This document shows positions 9,765-21,911 of a DNA stretch of 64,000 nt, piece after piece; position 1 is the stretch's first letter; the number at the start of each line of letters is the position of its first letter. The DNA is from Diplonema papillatum (lineage: Eukaryota > Euglenozoa > Diplonemea > Diplonemida > Diplonemidae): assembly GCA_030068145.1 (NCBI GenBank), contig JAPJBO010000016.1, positions 186,001 to 250,000 of the forward strand, given 5' to 3'. Below the pieces are notes generated by a model that searched no databases, had not been told where the DNA came from, and saw nothing but the letters and a program-made list of their open reading frames with translations. The position numbers and the translations under genes are program-made.

Positions 9765-11251
9765 ACTCTAAAAGAAGGGAACGCTGTGCACATCTGCTTC
9801 CAGTTGACCCTTGTTCACGCGATCACAGCACCCCTGGTCTGATCTTCCTGGCGTTGGTACTCTTCTTTCGGAGCATCCACAATTTTTGGTCAATGTTTCA
9901 GTTGATAACTCCCTTGGTCCCGACACCCTTATCCTCATATGCATGTCTCGGGCAACGTCAGACATTCTGGCACGAACAGCGACAACAGACTCGCAACGAG
10001 GACTGGTGAACAAAAAGTGTCCCTCACGCTCCGTAATACGAAGTCCTCACGTTCGGTCAAAGCCGCGACTGCACCGAGAACAGAGGGGAACATCAGACGT
10101 AGACAGAAGTGCGAGATCATGTTGCATGACACAATTTAGAAGCACAGACTTGCTGCCCCTGCCCTCTCCTGGGGGAACCCATGCGGAACGTGGAGCTTTC
10201 GACCACCGACGAAGAGAGAAAGCAGTAGTCCTGCTCAACAGAGTATTCAAGATAAGATCGAAGGGGATCTCAAAACGACAACACAACTTGGCCTTCGTCG
10301 GTGGAAGAACGTGCGGTGAGAGCGTTTGCCGTATTTGACGCATGTGAAAACTGCGGCGTGAATGTGAGGGGAAACCCCTAGGTTATGTTTCGGCAGAGCT
10401 CGATTTGATGCTACACCAGAAATGCAGACTACGTTCTGTGAGTGCGGAGGGGGGGATCGTAGTTTAGTGTTTCGGCAGAATTCTGCCTCTCATGTATGTT
10501 TGATGCTAGCACCAAATGCTTGTTTTATTCATCGGAACGCTCTTGCGGCAGTGTAGGTTCACTCGCTCGGCACAGAAAAAAAAAGGAAGCATAGGCGTGT
10601 ATAAGGTTGTACGCTCATTCCTGCAGTGCCCGTAACACAGAAAACAAAAACAGAGCGTTCGTCGCTCGCGGGCTCCGCCTCGAAGCCAAAGAAGCCTACA
10701 AGGTCTAAAGGTTTCGGAAGCAAAATACACAACTCTTGGTGTCGTTCTCCCGTGCTGTTGCTGCACTCGTGAGGCACCTCATCGGCAAGCCAAGGAGATG
10801 TCCCACTGAAGCATGGACTTTCACATTGCGTGATTCTCTGCATCACTCGCGTAGTGGTCTGCCCAACGTCCGGTAACGGAGTACAAGGGCGGACCAATAC
10901 AACGAGTCTGAAAAAGCAATTCGATAGCCCGCAACAGCAAGATACAACTCAAGTTTGGACCCGCGTGCGTACGGGAAGTAAAGGGGGGAAAGGGCGCTGC
11001 GACCCGCCGCTCACGGCATGGTAGAACAATTCGACCACGGTGCACAGCAGGCCGCGTCCCGTGCGTGCGTGTGTGTGTTTGTGTGTGCAAAGATGGAACA
11101 CTCGGGTGCTTGTACTCCGCAAGAGGAGGAATCTCAGTTTGGTGTAAACGGTGTGTTTCGCCTGATGGTCCGCAATTCCCCGGGTGACCATCGTCGAAAG
11201 AGTTCCTTTATATCGTATATATTGGACCAATTTCGTGTGCATAATATGAGT
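9765..11251. other. Intergenic, no supported gene
   Basis: Short overlapping open frames only. Visible features are a repeat copy at 10440-10520 shared with 1.6 kb, a TG-rich stretch near 11067-11091, and a repeat at 11185-11250 (GGTGACCATCGTCGAAAG followed by ATTGGACCAATTT) with a relative at 19630-19690. Confidence 0.5.
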
Positions 11252-12848
11252 CGATGCCAAAAGGGGGGGGGGGGTTTGGGCGGAAAAATCCCCGCATAGT
11301 TCACCAGGGTCTGACGGGTACTGAGGCCCCATACCCTTCCTAAAACATCATTCTGCGTTCAAATACGCCCTCAGAAGCCTCCGGAGAGCCTTCTATGATG
11401 TCCCAAATGCAATTTTTGTGGGTTTTTAGGGGGTCCCCCCGTCTGCTGGCCGTAAACCGCCATAGAAGACACATATGCAACCTGATGCTGGGTCGCTCCT
11501 CGGAGCAAAATCTCGGCCTAAACACACGTTTTCGGCGTTCTCTATCATTCTCCAGGTGCATTCGACCCTCGGACTTCATAAATTATCTCGCTTACAGGTG
11601 TTCCGGGGTGTGCAAAAACAAGGCGAATGGACCCTACAGACCGTACCACGCCCTGCCTGTCTATACAGGCTTTGGGGTCGAATTGCGCCGCCTTGGCGCC
11701 ATGTGCACCGTTTTGGTCTCGTTTGTGCTGCTTTGGGATCCACTAAGAACTCTAGTCTGATTTGCGGGACGCTTTGCTCGGTTTTGGTGCCCACTTCACC
11801 GTTCAAAGTGCATCCAGTGGTGAAGACTTTGCGCCGAAGCTGGAGAGGAAGCGACCCAGTAGGCGCCACTTCACCGTGAGCGGGTCTCGGAACAGGACTC
11901 AAACTGTGGCCCAGGTGATACTGCCGACCATGGCAGGTGTGTGCGCCACACAGTTTGTCTGACCAAGCTCACTGCACAGGAGCTTGCCACACATCCCTCG
12001 GGTCATGTGCCGCCTGTGCAAAGACATCCAGCGAGAAGCACTTTGCAGCCATGGGTGAGAAAGATGCCAGAAGGGAAGACATTGCCAGGAAAGCTCTGAA
12101 AGCCTGCCCTGAAAGCGGTGAAGCCTGCTTCAAAATCATGAAGTGAACGCGTCGTAGTCAACCGCTTGAGAACGGCTGATGATCGCCTGTTACTTAACGC
12201 TTGTCCTACTTCGTTCACCAAGCCTTGCAGAATCACCAGAATAGCATAACATGATGCAGGTAGAAGCCTGAACAGGCCTTAGAACAGTGAAAGTGGGCGC
12301 CAAAACCGAGGAAAGCGTCCCGCAAATCAGACCAGAGTTCTTAATGGACCCCAAAGCAGCACAAACGAAGCCCGAAACGGTGGATGTGGCGCCAAAGCCA
12401 GTGCAGGTTGACCCCAAAGCCTGTATAGACAGGCAGGGCGTAGTTCGGTCTGTCCCCAATGCAGGGGGCCATTCTCCTTATCTTTGCACGTCCCGGAACA
12501 CCTGTGAGTGAAAGAAACCACGAAGCCCGAGGGTCGAATGCACCTGGAGAGTGCTAGAGAACGCCGAAAACGTGTGTTTGGGCTGGGATCTTGCACAGAG
12601 AAGCGACCCAGCATCAGGTTGCGTATGTGTCTTCTATGGTGGTTTACGGCCAGCAGGCGGGGGGACCCCCTAAAAACCCACAAAATCGCATTTGGGACAT
12701 CATAGAAGGCTCTCCGGAGGCTTCTGAGGGCGTATTTGAACGCAGAATGATGTTTTAGGAAGGGTATGGGGCCTCAGTACCCGTCAGACCCTGGTGAACT
12801 ATGCGGGGATTTTTCCGCCCAAACCCCCCCCCCCCCCTTTTGGCATCG
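11252..12848. mobile_element. Foldback element with arms of about 560 bp
   Basis: The left arm (11252 to about 11805) is repeated in reverse complement as the right arm (about 12284 to 12848). The outer ends are CGATGCCAAAAGG, a G-run and TTTGGGCGGAAAAATCC, mirrored exactly at 12848 by TTTTGGCATCG after a C-run. Arms are near-identical at the tips and noticeably diverged toward the centre. The unique middle (about 11806-12283) contains only short frames. One is a plus-strand frame ending at 12146 whose last 31 codons, from ATG at 12051, are Lys/Glu/Ala-rich. Arm frames such as that at 11395-11760 are conserved between arms simply because the DNA is. No transposase is visible, so it is presumably non-autonomous. 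No clear target duplication could be found. Confidence 0.85.
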
Positions 12849-14151
12849 TACCATATCTTACTTGTGGTTTTTGTGTCCTCCTCTCTGCCAGTCGCAACAA
12901 GCGGCCACCCCCGAGTATCGCGCGCGTTTCAAGAAACTTCAGTCTGCGTCTGAAGCACTCAACAAAAAAAAGGGGAAGAAACCCGTACACCGCTAGAGTA
13001 GGAGACAGAAGAAAGGGAAACCAGAGTATTCATTTTCCGCGCTGCCCTGAACCCGAACCCCGAAACTGGCTTCAGGCGGCGAATTCGCAAATGATCATGA
13101 TCAGAAGGTCCTACTCGGGCGGTTCAGTTTCCTCACACATTGCATGCGGCTCGAACATTTCCGGAGTTGGGGCGTGCACTGATAAGCGAAGTAACGGACG
13201 ATCTGCATCAACTGGCTGAAGGTGATGAAAATGATAAGGCGACAGTTTTTCGTTGGGCCAATGGCTTCGTTTTTTCTTTCATGTGCAACCGTGGTTCCGG
13301 AATGTTCCCGTCAGTACAAAGGTGTAAATTTGTTGCATTCGCATGATTGTCAGGCCTTCGACTACCCTGAGCAACGCACTAACTACAAAGGTGTTTGTGA
13401 AAAAAAACAAAACAAAAAACAGGAGAAGACAAACGGTAACCGTAGGCGTGTCTTAGCGCACGGTCCGTTCTCGTCAGAGCGAGAAAAGACCGCGGCGCGT
13501 ACACGTGTCAGAAAAGAACCCGTGCTCCCTCCGTCCGGGAGGAACAGTTCCACCTTGCGAGACGGTGCGAGCCCAGGTGTCTCGTCTTTCTCATCGGCTT
13601 TTTACCTTTCTTCTCTCTTTTCTTCTACGATGCGAACCTCTCTTTTTTTCTATTTCTTGGCGGGCCGGACCTGGTTCGAGGACAAAATGACTGTTTCTTT
13701 TGCGTTCTTTTTTGTGTCTTTTCTTTCTTTTTTCTCCATTTATTTATTTTGTTTGGTTGTGAGAGTGAAATCTTTGTCACATCCTCCCGCAGTGTGTATC
13801 TGCGTTTGAACCAGGGTCCGACCCAACTTCGTTTGCTTTCGGTGTGGTTCGCATTGCGTGCTTGTCATGGTAAGTGTAGGAATTTGCAGACAGATTCCAC
13901 GGCGGCAGCCGAAGCCAGTAAAGAAGAAGAAAACACGGCTATAATGAAAGGGCGGGAGGGGGAAGGAAGCCGCGTGCCTCTTTCTCCACAACAGCGCGTG
14001 TCCGCCCACCCCTCCTCTTTGCCCGCGGCTTGGCCGTTCAAGCAGCGAGAATAAAAAAGTACGGGGTTAGGGACAAAGGCGGGGTTGTCACGCCTTAGCA
14101 GTCCCAGGGCCTCTATATGTGTTCTCGCTGTCATCGCTACCGCGCTGACAT

Positions 14152-14187
<36 letters not shown>

Positions 14188-15041
14188 ATAGTGAAGCCAG
14201 AACGTGTGGTAGTCACGCCTTAGCAGTTCCAAGACGTCTCACCACTACCGCGCTGACATTTCCGAGAGAGAGAGAGAGGACATAGTGAAGCCAGAACGTG
14301 TGGTAGTCACGCCTTAGCAGTTCCAAGACGTCTCACCACCCAGCTGCATGTGTACTTGTGGTCATCGCTACCGCGCTGACCTTTCCCGAGAGAGAGGGAG
14401 TGAAAGAAACAGAGAAAGAGAGAGGGAAACTTGCCAACAACGAGCGAGCTTGCGTCACTGTCCCCTGTTGCACCACGGTGACGCACCTCTCACGGGGATA
14501 GCAACCGCCTGTTTTCGACATTATCCTTCGGCCGCTCGCAGCCATCTGCGACTCAAAAGAGAAAAGCTCAAGAAAAATGTGAAGTGCGTATTCGGGATGA
14601 AGGGTGGTGGGGAGAAGAGGTATGCTGGCCGCAGCTTAGAGCAGTCGGACGTCGCTCCTCTTCAACTCCAGCCCCGTTTTTGCTTTTTTTGTTTTTTGTT
14701 TTTTTTTTTCTTTCTGTACAGCACACCTGGGAAACAGGAGGGGAAATGGCATGCCTATGCCGCAGATCCGGTCGCGATATCATATTCTCTCCCCACCTTG
14801 CCGTGTTTCTTTCGGCTCATTGCAGGTATGCTTATTTCCTTTTTTTGTGACTCCCGTCACGCCAGGCTGCCTGTATTTCCTTCGTACTTCTGTGTTGCCA
14901 ACAATCAACCGGGGTTAATGTACAGTCTGGAGTCTTTCTCTTCATTTTTTTTATTGTTGGTTGTCCGACGATCGAACCAGGGCGACCGTGGCTGTCTGTC
15001 GACTTCCGAACTTCTTTCGTCGCACTTCCTTTTTTTTCTCT
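12849..15041. other. Intergenic, repeats and pyrimidine-rich tracts, no supported gene
   Basis: No frame with a recognisable domain. It contains an inverted copy of the 3.1-kb repeat (13315-13400), long T-rich stretches at 13.58-13.78 and 14.69-14.72 kb, and the tandem repeat at 14.09-14.40 kb. A motif around CATGTGCAACCGTGGTTCCG at 13.28 kb recurs near 44.39 kb. Confidence 0.5.
14087..14400. repeat. Tandem repeat of about 95-125 bp with GA microsatellite
   Basis: Three head-to-tail units start with GTCACGCCTTAGCAGT and contain CCGCGCTGACATTTCC followed by (GA)n. They differ in GA number and in small insertions. The same unit is found inverted at about 32975-33060 and in a decayed form at 31.14-31.21 kb, so it belongs to a dispersed family. 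Confidence 0.8.
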
Positions 15042-16023
15042 CTAGCAAGCCATGGGCATGGGCTGGGAAGGGGGCCCGGAGGCAAACGGAGCTGCGGGCT
15101 GGGCGGCGGGTCGCCTCAGGCGCTCGTTGAGGCGCTGCTTACGGAGGTAGATGTGGAGGGCCGGGCAGCTGGAGTCGGTGCACGTTTCGGTGACGAAGGC
15201 CGTGCACCGGCGGGCGGGGATGTCCGAGGCCGGGAGCCTCCAGTGCGCCTCGCAGACGCGGCAGCGCAGCAGGCACCACTTCCTCTTGATGCGGACAGAG
15301 TCCCACTTGTTGTGCGCGCACGGGCACTCGAAGGTCGGCATGCAGTTTTCGCTGCCGCCGTTCATCCCCTCGCCGAACTCTCCCTCGCTGTCTTGCCTGT
15401 CCGGCGACACAGGGGCAGACTGGCACGCGCACGGGCTCATGTTGCTCCCACACCCGCCACATCCTGCGGCGACTGCAGAGTGCTGAAGGGAAGGCACCGG
15501 GGCTTGAACCATCTGCTGCTGCTGCTGCTGGTGGTGGTGGTGGTGCTGCTGCACCTGCTGCGGGGGTTGTTGGACCATCATTGCGTAGTTGTTGGGCACC
15601 GCGTAGTAGGGGGGCAGGGCGACTGCCGGCGGGGCGTGTTGCAGCTGCTGCGTGTGCTGCACGTTTTGCATGTTCTGCACGTGCGGCTGCGAGGGCGGCA
15701 AGTGCTGCTGCGACGCGAACCGCTGGGGAAGGTGAGGGTACGCCAGCGTGCTGTCAACCGCCGGCGGCAGCGGCAGCGGAACGGCGGGCCTGGCTTCGCC
15801 CATGGGCATGGGGGCGCTGCTGCTGCCGCATGTCTGGTGCTGGTTCAACGCGCAGCCGGTGCTAGGGTTGAGCATCCGGAACGGAGACTGCGCTGGTGCC
15901 TGCGCGCTGACGTACGCAGGCGGCGACCAGTACGCGGCCGACGGCTGCGTCATGCCGTTCATGCTGCCCTCCACGCGCGGCAGGCGCGCCGTCGGCGCCG
16001 CCACCTCCCTCGGCTGCGGCACG

Positions 16024-16061
<38 letters not shown>

Positions 16062-17195
16062 GACCCTCCTGGGCTCGACGGGTGCGGGAGCGGCGGGCCT
16101 CGGCGCCACCTGCGGCATCGCCGCGAGGATCTGCTCCCACGACGCGAGGTTCCCGACCCTCGTCACGACCTTGCAGATGACGTTGTCCGCGTTCAGCAGG
16201 AAGCCGTACACGTGCGTGTTCGCAGTCTTCGCGGTCTTCGTCGACGCGCCGGTCCGCTCGCGCACGGAGCAGACCCCCTTGCCGGCCGAGAGTTGGTACT
16301 TCATGTCTTCCCAGCTGATCGAGGCTCCGTTGCCCCACACGCGCTCTACGAGGCCGTTGTAGAACGTGCAGACGGCCTGCTTGCCGTGGCATGTGTGCAC
16401 TCCGTTTGCAGCCTGGCTGTCCTGGATTTCCAGTGCGACGTCATCGCTCATCCTGTGGTTGACCCACGACGCGAAATGCCCGTCATTCATCGCGCCGATC
16501 AACGACGTGAGCGCGGTGCCGATCCAGTCCAACGTCTGCTGCCTGCTGTGGCTACCCGCGTACGAATCGCCCGGCATGACCTCCTTCATCATCTGCGACT
16601 CCTTCTGCTCGTCAGTCAGCTGCGCGGCAGCCGCGGGCTGGTCGTTTCTCGCCGGCTCCCCCGTCTTCGCCGCAACCGACGCCGCGGCGGACGCAAGGCA
16701 GACCCGGAACCGGGTCAGATCGGCGCCGGGGAGGACCCTTTGCCCGATTTTCGAGTACAGGCTGTCCGGCATCAGCTGCAAGAAGAAGCACCGCTTCGCG
16801 GCTTTGAGGCTGCCGGGGCTCGTAACGACTTCGTTGACGTAGCACGTGACGAGCCCGTCCTGGTTGTAAAGCTCCATGTCGGTCCAGGTCACCGTTGCGT
16901 CCTCACCCCACGGCCCGTTGGGGGTCAACAACTCGTTGTAGTAAGCCTTCATGGCTGCTTTGCCACGGGCCTCCGCGACTGCGGTGTTGTCTTCGAGGAC
17001 GTACACGACGTCTTCCGTCGTGTTCTTGTCGCACCACATGGAGTACCACCCTTCCGCCATCGCGCAGAACATGTCTGTGAGCACCTCGTGCGTGCGTCTC
17101 AGCACCGCGTCGTCGTCCTGCAAGGTGATGCTCGTCGGCCTCTTCGGCTGGCTTGGGGCCTCCATTTGCGGCGCTACTTGCGTGTGGGGGGCCAT
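15042..17195 (-). CDS. Double NTF2-like domain protein with glutamine tracts and Cys/His-rich C-terminus
   Basis: A 717-residue protein from ATG at 17195 to TAG at 15042, with no intron needed. Two NTF2/SnoaL-like cone-fold domains are apparent at about residues 31-150 and 218-345. Both show the pattern of an N-terminal helix, the WY or SW motif, a central GK/RxA helix (ARGKAAMKAYYNELL; CHGKQAVCTFYNGLV), and late beta strands. A Q12 tract follows at about 380-391, then a long Pro/Gln/His-rich disordered region with an H5Q6 stretch. The last 100 residues hold a CPC motif at 624-626, a cluster at Cys641, 645, 648 and His651, and a C-x7-C-x4-C-x3-H arrangement (Cys664, 672, 677, His681) like CCCH zinc fingers. 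By analogy with NTF2-domain RNA-granule proteins, an RNA-binding or mRNP role is an inference. I know no named family with this exact architecture. Confidence 0.85.
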
Positions 17196-17609
17196 TTAGT
17201 TGATGCGCGGCCCTCTCTCTTTCTGTTTCCTCTTCTGTTCTGCTGCTGCTCTTCGAGCTTTCTTTTTGCTGTGTACTGGTTTTTGTTTTCTTTTCTTCTT
17301 CTCTCGGGGTTTTTGTTTCTTGTTTTGTGGTAGGTTTTTTTCTTTTTCTTTCTCAGATAGACGGGTAGTCTTTGCTGGTGTGTTTTACTTTCTTCTTTGC
17401 GAACCTTGTTGGTGGGGCGGTGTGTAGGAGCTCTCCCGGAGCAGGGATTCTGAGTGCTTGAGTTTCGATGCGCTGCTCTACCGAGACTGGTACCTGCGAA
17501 CAGCTTCCGACCCACCAGCCTGCACTCAAAGCTAGCTTCAGCCAGTCTCGGCAATCGTTCAGTTGCAGGCGGAATGCCACCCTGGGGCAATTGGGGTCGA
17601 CCGTTGTGC

Positions 17610-17764
17610 AATGGGTTCTCTTAGAGCAAAAAAGGGCAATTTGAGTGCGGGTTGTTTCTTTGGTGTACACTTTCGTTGTGGGTAATGGCTAGCCATGTCC
17701 GGGACTGTTTGTGACCGACACCCGGAGCATTCCTTCGAGGATTGCAGTCTTGGGCCCCCCCACG
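17610..17764. repeat. Dispersed repeat, second copy in kinesin intron 3
   Basis: GGGTTCTCTTAGAGCAA, GGCTAGCCAT, CCGGGACTGTTTGTGACCGA and TCTTGGGCCCCCCACG occur in this order here and at 25492-25647, in the same orientation and with similar spacing. The match covers about 155 bases. Confidence 0.85.
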
Positions 17765-18169
17765 TCTTTTTCGCCGAAGTCACTCATAACGTCGTCACAA
17801 CCCGTACATGAGTTACTGGCAGCGAGCCACCCAAGGCCAGCCTTCTACCCAACCAGCATGAGCAGCCCACCCACACAGAGACAAACCAAGCCAGCAAAGC
17901 CAGCTGCCCAAGCACGTCTACCCAGCCAGCTAAGCCACCCACTTGGCCGGTCACCATGACCCTCGCCAGTTGTGAGAGCTAGTGTACGCAAATACCATGG
18001 AGGCAGAGATATACACTGTGCAGAAGCTAATGCTACTTGATACCATTGTGTGTGGTGGAGAGGATCATCGGCTTCAACAGGAGCGAGGGAAACGAGGCTG
18101 TGGGCATGGTGAATTCCGCGTGGAGTCATTTCTCTCAGATGCAGAGGTGAGGACAAGAGGGGGAAAATA

Positions 18170-18290
18170 ATAAGAAACGAAAAGACAAAAAAAAAGGGGG
18201 GGGGGGAAGAAAGAAAGAAGAAAAACAGCAGAAAAGGTATCGAAGCGGGGGGGGGGGGGGGGAAAAAAAAAGCAAAGCCACAGAGACGAA
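18170..18290. repeat. Polypurine tract with G-runs
   Basis: About 120 bases almost free of pyrimidines on the plus strand, including runs of 10 and about 18 G flanked by A-runs. Such stretches can form triplex or quadruplex structures. No protein frame. Confidence 0.8.
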
Positions 18291-21073
18291 CACTGCGGCG
18301 CCCTCTTACAAAACAGGTGAGTCAGGTTGAATGGACCAGAAGGCGAGACGGGAGACGGAGACGTGCAGCATATATTAGTCTACGGCGCCGGCACCAGCTG
18401 AAGACGCTGAAGGCCTTTTCTTTCGCGAAACGGTTCACTTTCGAAAAGCTGGGTCCTCGAGTGTGTTCATGCTCGAACGATCAGGTGCACCGGCCAAGCG
18501 ATACTCAGGGTGTCGGGCGCAAAACGAGACAGAAAGGCGACGGGGGATACCCCGCGGTTTTAAGGCCACGGGGTTGAATCGAGTTGGACTCTTCGGACAT
18601 GTGTCAGCAATGGAGTTACCATAGTCGTCCAACTGGGCCCGAACTGCCCGTCCCCGCGTAGACTGCCACAGGTTTATGTATGCAATGAGCCGTCTAACCT
18701 TTGGCACAGCAAGCAATGGCATACGAGCCAGCCGCGCTCGTACTATCTCGGAACTTTATGTTCTCTACAAAAGAAAGGAAGGCCGTAAGATGGAGGAAGT
18801 AAAAAAGCGAAGCTTAAAGAACAAGAGAAGGAAGAACCGAGTGTGGCGGTGCTGGGTCTGGGAATGGTTGGTACACGGGAGGTGGGCGGTGGCGAGCTGA
18901 AAAAGGCAGAGAGCACAATAAGAAAAGAAGAAGACAAGAAGAAGACAAAAGAAGCAGCAGATCTGTTTACTTTTCAAAGACTGGAAACAACTATTTCTTT
19001 TTGAGAGACTTGGATGTATCAAGATTCTCCTACTGGTACACGCCACCTGCTACTTTCTGATCCTTGGTCTGGATTTTGATGCACCAACAACGTATGCTTG
19101 TCGAGTATCTTTCGTTCATTCGGAGAAGAAAGAAGAAACGGTACACTGCGACAAACAAAGAAAGACCCGACAGCCAAGAGCTTGAAATCAAGGATTCAAG
19201 AAAGAAAATGGAGATGGAAAGCCAGCTCTGGGGCAGAGTGGTCTGCTTCGCTTCTACTCCAAGAAGCGTCTTCGACCACATAAAGCTCCAACTGCATCAC
19301 AACTGGGTTTCCGGCTTTACCACAACGGCTCTTGAGTCCGCTAATGGCGACGGACACCGTGGCCCAACAGAGGTACAATTACAGGCGCGGGTACAAGAGG
19401 TTTGCGAGGCTGTTTTTTTTTTTTCTTTTACTGACTGGTTGATATGGGCGGGGTTCGCACTCTTTTTATTCAGTCAGCGCGGTAGCGACGACAACGAGAA
19501 CACTTGCTCGCCCGGACTGCCCCCGACAAGCTCAGGTCCGTCCTCCTCGCTGCTGTTTCGCCAGCTGACCAGACGAAGACGAAGTCTTCTTTTAGAGTGC
19601 AAGTTCACTTGAGGGATCCAGTCTTCGGGTGACCATTGTCGCAAAGGTTCCTTTAATGGTATGTGTGTTCGTGTGTCCTTTTAATTGGACCACTCATGCA
19701 CGTCTGCGTCTCGAAAGGCGCTCAGATCGCTTGTCACCAAAACAGGCCGAAAAGCTCAGAAGTCGTCTCGTGTAGCGAGTCTTGCACATCCTCCAACATT
19801 TCCCGTGTCAAGGAGAGCACCGTGAGAGAATCTGAGGCGTATTTCTCTTTCTTTCGACTTAGGGGGACGGGTACTAAGAGCACCCACAGGTGTGTACAGA
19901 GCAAAGAAGAAGGATCAGCATGGTGATGAGGTGTGAAGGAACACGGACGCGTATGCAGCAAGGGGTCTGTGAAACCGAAGCAGGGGTTGTGAGTTTCGCT
20001 TTGTAGTGCTCACAGTGGATCTGTCAAACCCGTAGTGCAATAGACTAGACCCTCCAGCATGTGTACAAGAAAAGACGCTGCTTTCTGTCATGACTAGAGG
20101 ATCTAGACATGTGACTAACTGAATGACTACTACGTCGCGGTAACCGGCTGTGGACCTGAGGTGGTGCGTCACCAACGATGTGGTTGGTAAGGGGCGCCCA
20201 CATACCACGACATCATCAAGCAGTACCAGGACGTTGGCGCACATGTATAATAACATGTGTGACTTTGCCTTCCCTGAATAGGTTGGTTGGGTTCTACCGT
20301 CTGAGTGCCTGTACTATAGGGTTTTAACCTGAAGCCGACTGTCGCCATCCAACGGAAACATTGGTGGCCAAGCTGCTCACCGTTGTAAGCGGCGCCCAGC
20401 TTTCTTTCACGCGTTCCCACTATGAGACTATGATGTCTGTATGTATGAGGTCGTCTTTCCTCAGCGACCGACGTTCGGGCAACGTGCATCCAGCTCAGCT
20501 ACTGCTCTAGCACACCCACTTATGCCTCGGTGACCAGACGAGGGCACAGTGGTGGCTTGAGCCAGGTCGGTAGTATTGGGTGCTTGTCTGGAGTGTCACA
20601 TTTCAATAGATAGGGTGGGGGCGACCCTTGTGCAAGCCGAAGCGCCGAAAACCTGGCGCGTCTGAGCACTTGACATCTGGTTGCACAAAAGGATCCCGGG
20701 AACGCAGCCACACGATCTGTTGCCGTTGTTTCGAACCATAACGGCCGAGGGAGAAATCAGGGCCATATCCCTTGTGATATCGCGCACTCGGCGGCGCCTT
20801 CCATTTCGTTCGTTGATTGGGGGGGTGGGCTGCTTCTATGTGGTCCAACGCCCGGGAAAAGAAAAAAAGCGTCCTCCAACGTTTGTCGGAGGGAAATCTT
20901 AGTTTAGGGGTGGGGTTTGAAAGAAGAACCGTACACCGTGAGGGTAGGTCTAAAAGAAAGAAGGGACGAAACCAAATTTTTACTCTTTATTTTATTTTCG
21001 TTCACCTTCGCACCACTCAGGGCCCGCATCCAGAGTTCCTGCCTTCAGAGGCTCCGAGGGGAGGATCGTAGTT

Positions 21074-21238
21074 TATACGGTAGAGTCCAGCTTCAGAAGC
21101 TGGAGATGCCACTCCCGAACTGCGCGTATGTGTACCACGCCCAAACCACGTCTGCATGCGCATGCACCACCCGAAAAGCGGGTGTGGCATTCGCTTTTAT
21201 TGCTCCAGCTCCGTGCTTCTGAGGCTGGACTCCACCAT
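21074..21238. mobile_element. MITE of the CACGGT family, diverged copy
   Basis: Left end TACGGTAGAGTCCAGC with inner hairpin CAGAAGCTGGAG. The right end mirrors it as CTTCTGAGGCTGGACTCCACC. The interior has the family motif CACCCGAAAAGCGGGTGTGG. The termini are more diverged than in the copies at 35.5 and 39.4 kb. Confidence 0.75.
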
Positions 21239-21434
21239 GCATTGCTTCGGCACAACACCTTCGCTCATGCATGTTCGATGCTGGGGAGAAATCTGGTTGG
21301 GGAGGAGTCTTCTGCTGCACTCAATTTCCGACCCCGGTGGACCAAACCCCAGTAGCCACGCGTTCCGTGTCTATGCAACAATTCAGCCCGCGTCGACAGG
21401 TTCAGCGCCTTGTTCCGTGCGGTGCTTGCCCTTG

Positions 21435-21555
21435 ACAGGGTGAACCGATGCCCTCAACTTGATACGGCTGCATCTTGCATGCTCTCGCCGGACGACAGCG
21501 CCCGGCACTGTGCAATGCATGCGACAGCTTTTCGGGGGTATCGACAAGGGGTACC
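21435..21555. repeat. Dispersed repeat copy, same family as 3.1 kb
   Basis: Shares GTGAACCGATGCC, CGGCA(C/T)TGTG and ATCGACAAGGGG with 3060-3245 in the same order. Diverged. Confidence 0.5.
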
Positions 21556-21911
21556 ACCGACACAGGAGGCGCGGAAGTGCACGTATGAACAACACCGGTA
21601 GTGGGCTGTTTCTCCAAGTTAACCGTTGGAAAAATTGAAGATTGAAAACTTACGACGTCGTCCCCTTTGCCCGACCACCGCAATAGCTGCCATTTGCACG
21701 TGTGCTAAAAGGCCAGGTTGCATGTGCACGAGGGGGCGGTGTAGCAGTTCTCCTGGGGGGGTCTCGCTCGGATATCCCACGTACCGTGCGCGTTCAACCT
21801 GGCGGCCAGCAGCGTGGCTCGAGGTCGTACGCAGGCGGTAAAGGCTGGGAGGCGGGGGGGAGGTGGATAAGGGAGGAGGAGGTGAGGGGGAAGGAAGGGA
21901 GCGCGCGCAGC

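Larger units (their letters stand above)
17196..21911. other. Intergenic repeat region, no supported gene
   Basis: Only short frames without recognisable domains. On the minus strand the first 160 bases upstream of the NTF2-like gene are A/G-rich, a possible 5' leader. Further on are a dispersed repeat at 17.6 kb, a CCCAN-rich cryptic repeat at 17.83-17.95 kb, a long polypurine stretch at 18.17-18.29 kb, repeat fragments at 19.47-19.69 kb, a MITE at 21.07 kb and a 3.1-kb family copy at 21.43 kb. Confidence 0.5.

Noticed and set aside
11395-12683. Similar proteins read from both arms of the foldback element
   Set aside because: Similarity follows from the inverted DNA repeat. Both directions are open and no start or domain is convincing.
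14961-17333. 790-codon plus-strand frame
   Set aside because: It is the antisense shadow of the NTF2-like gene in GC-rich codons. It has no domain and reads poly-Leu opposite poly-Gln.
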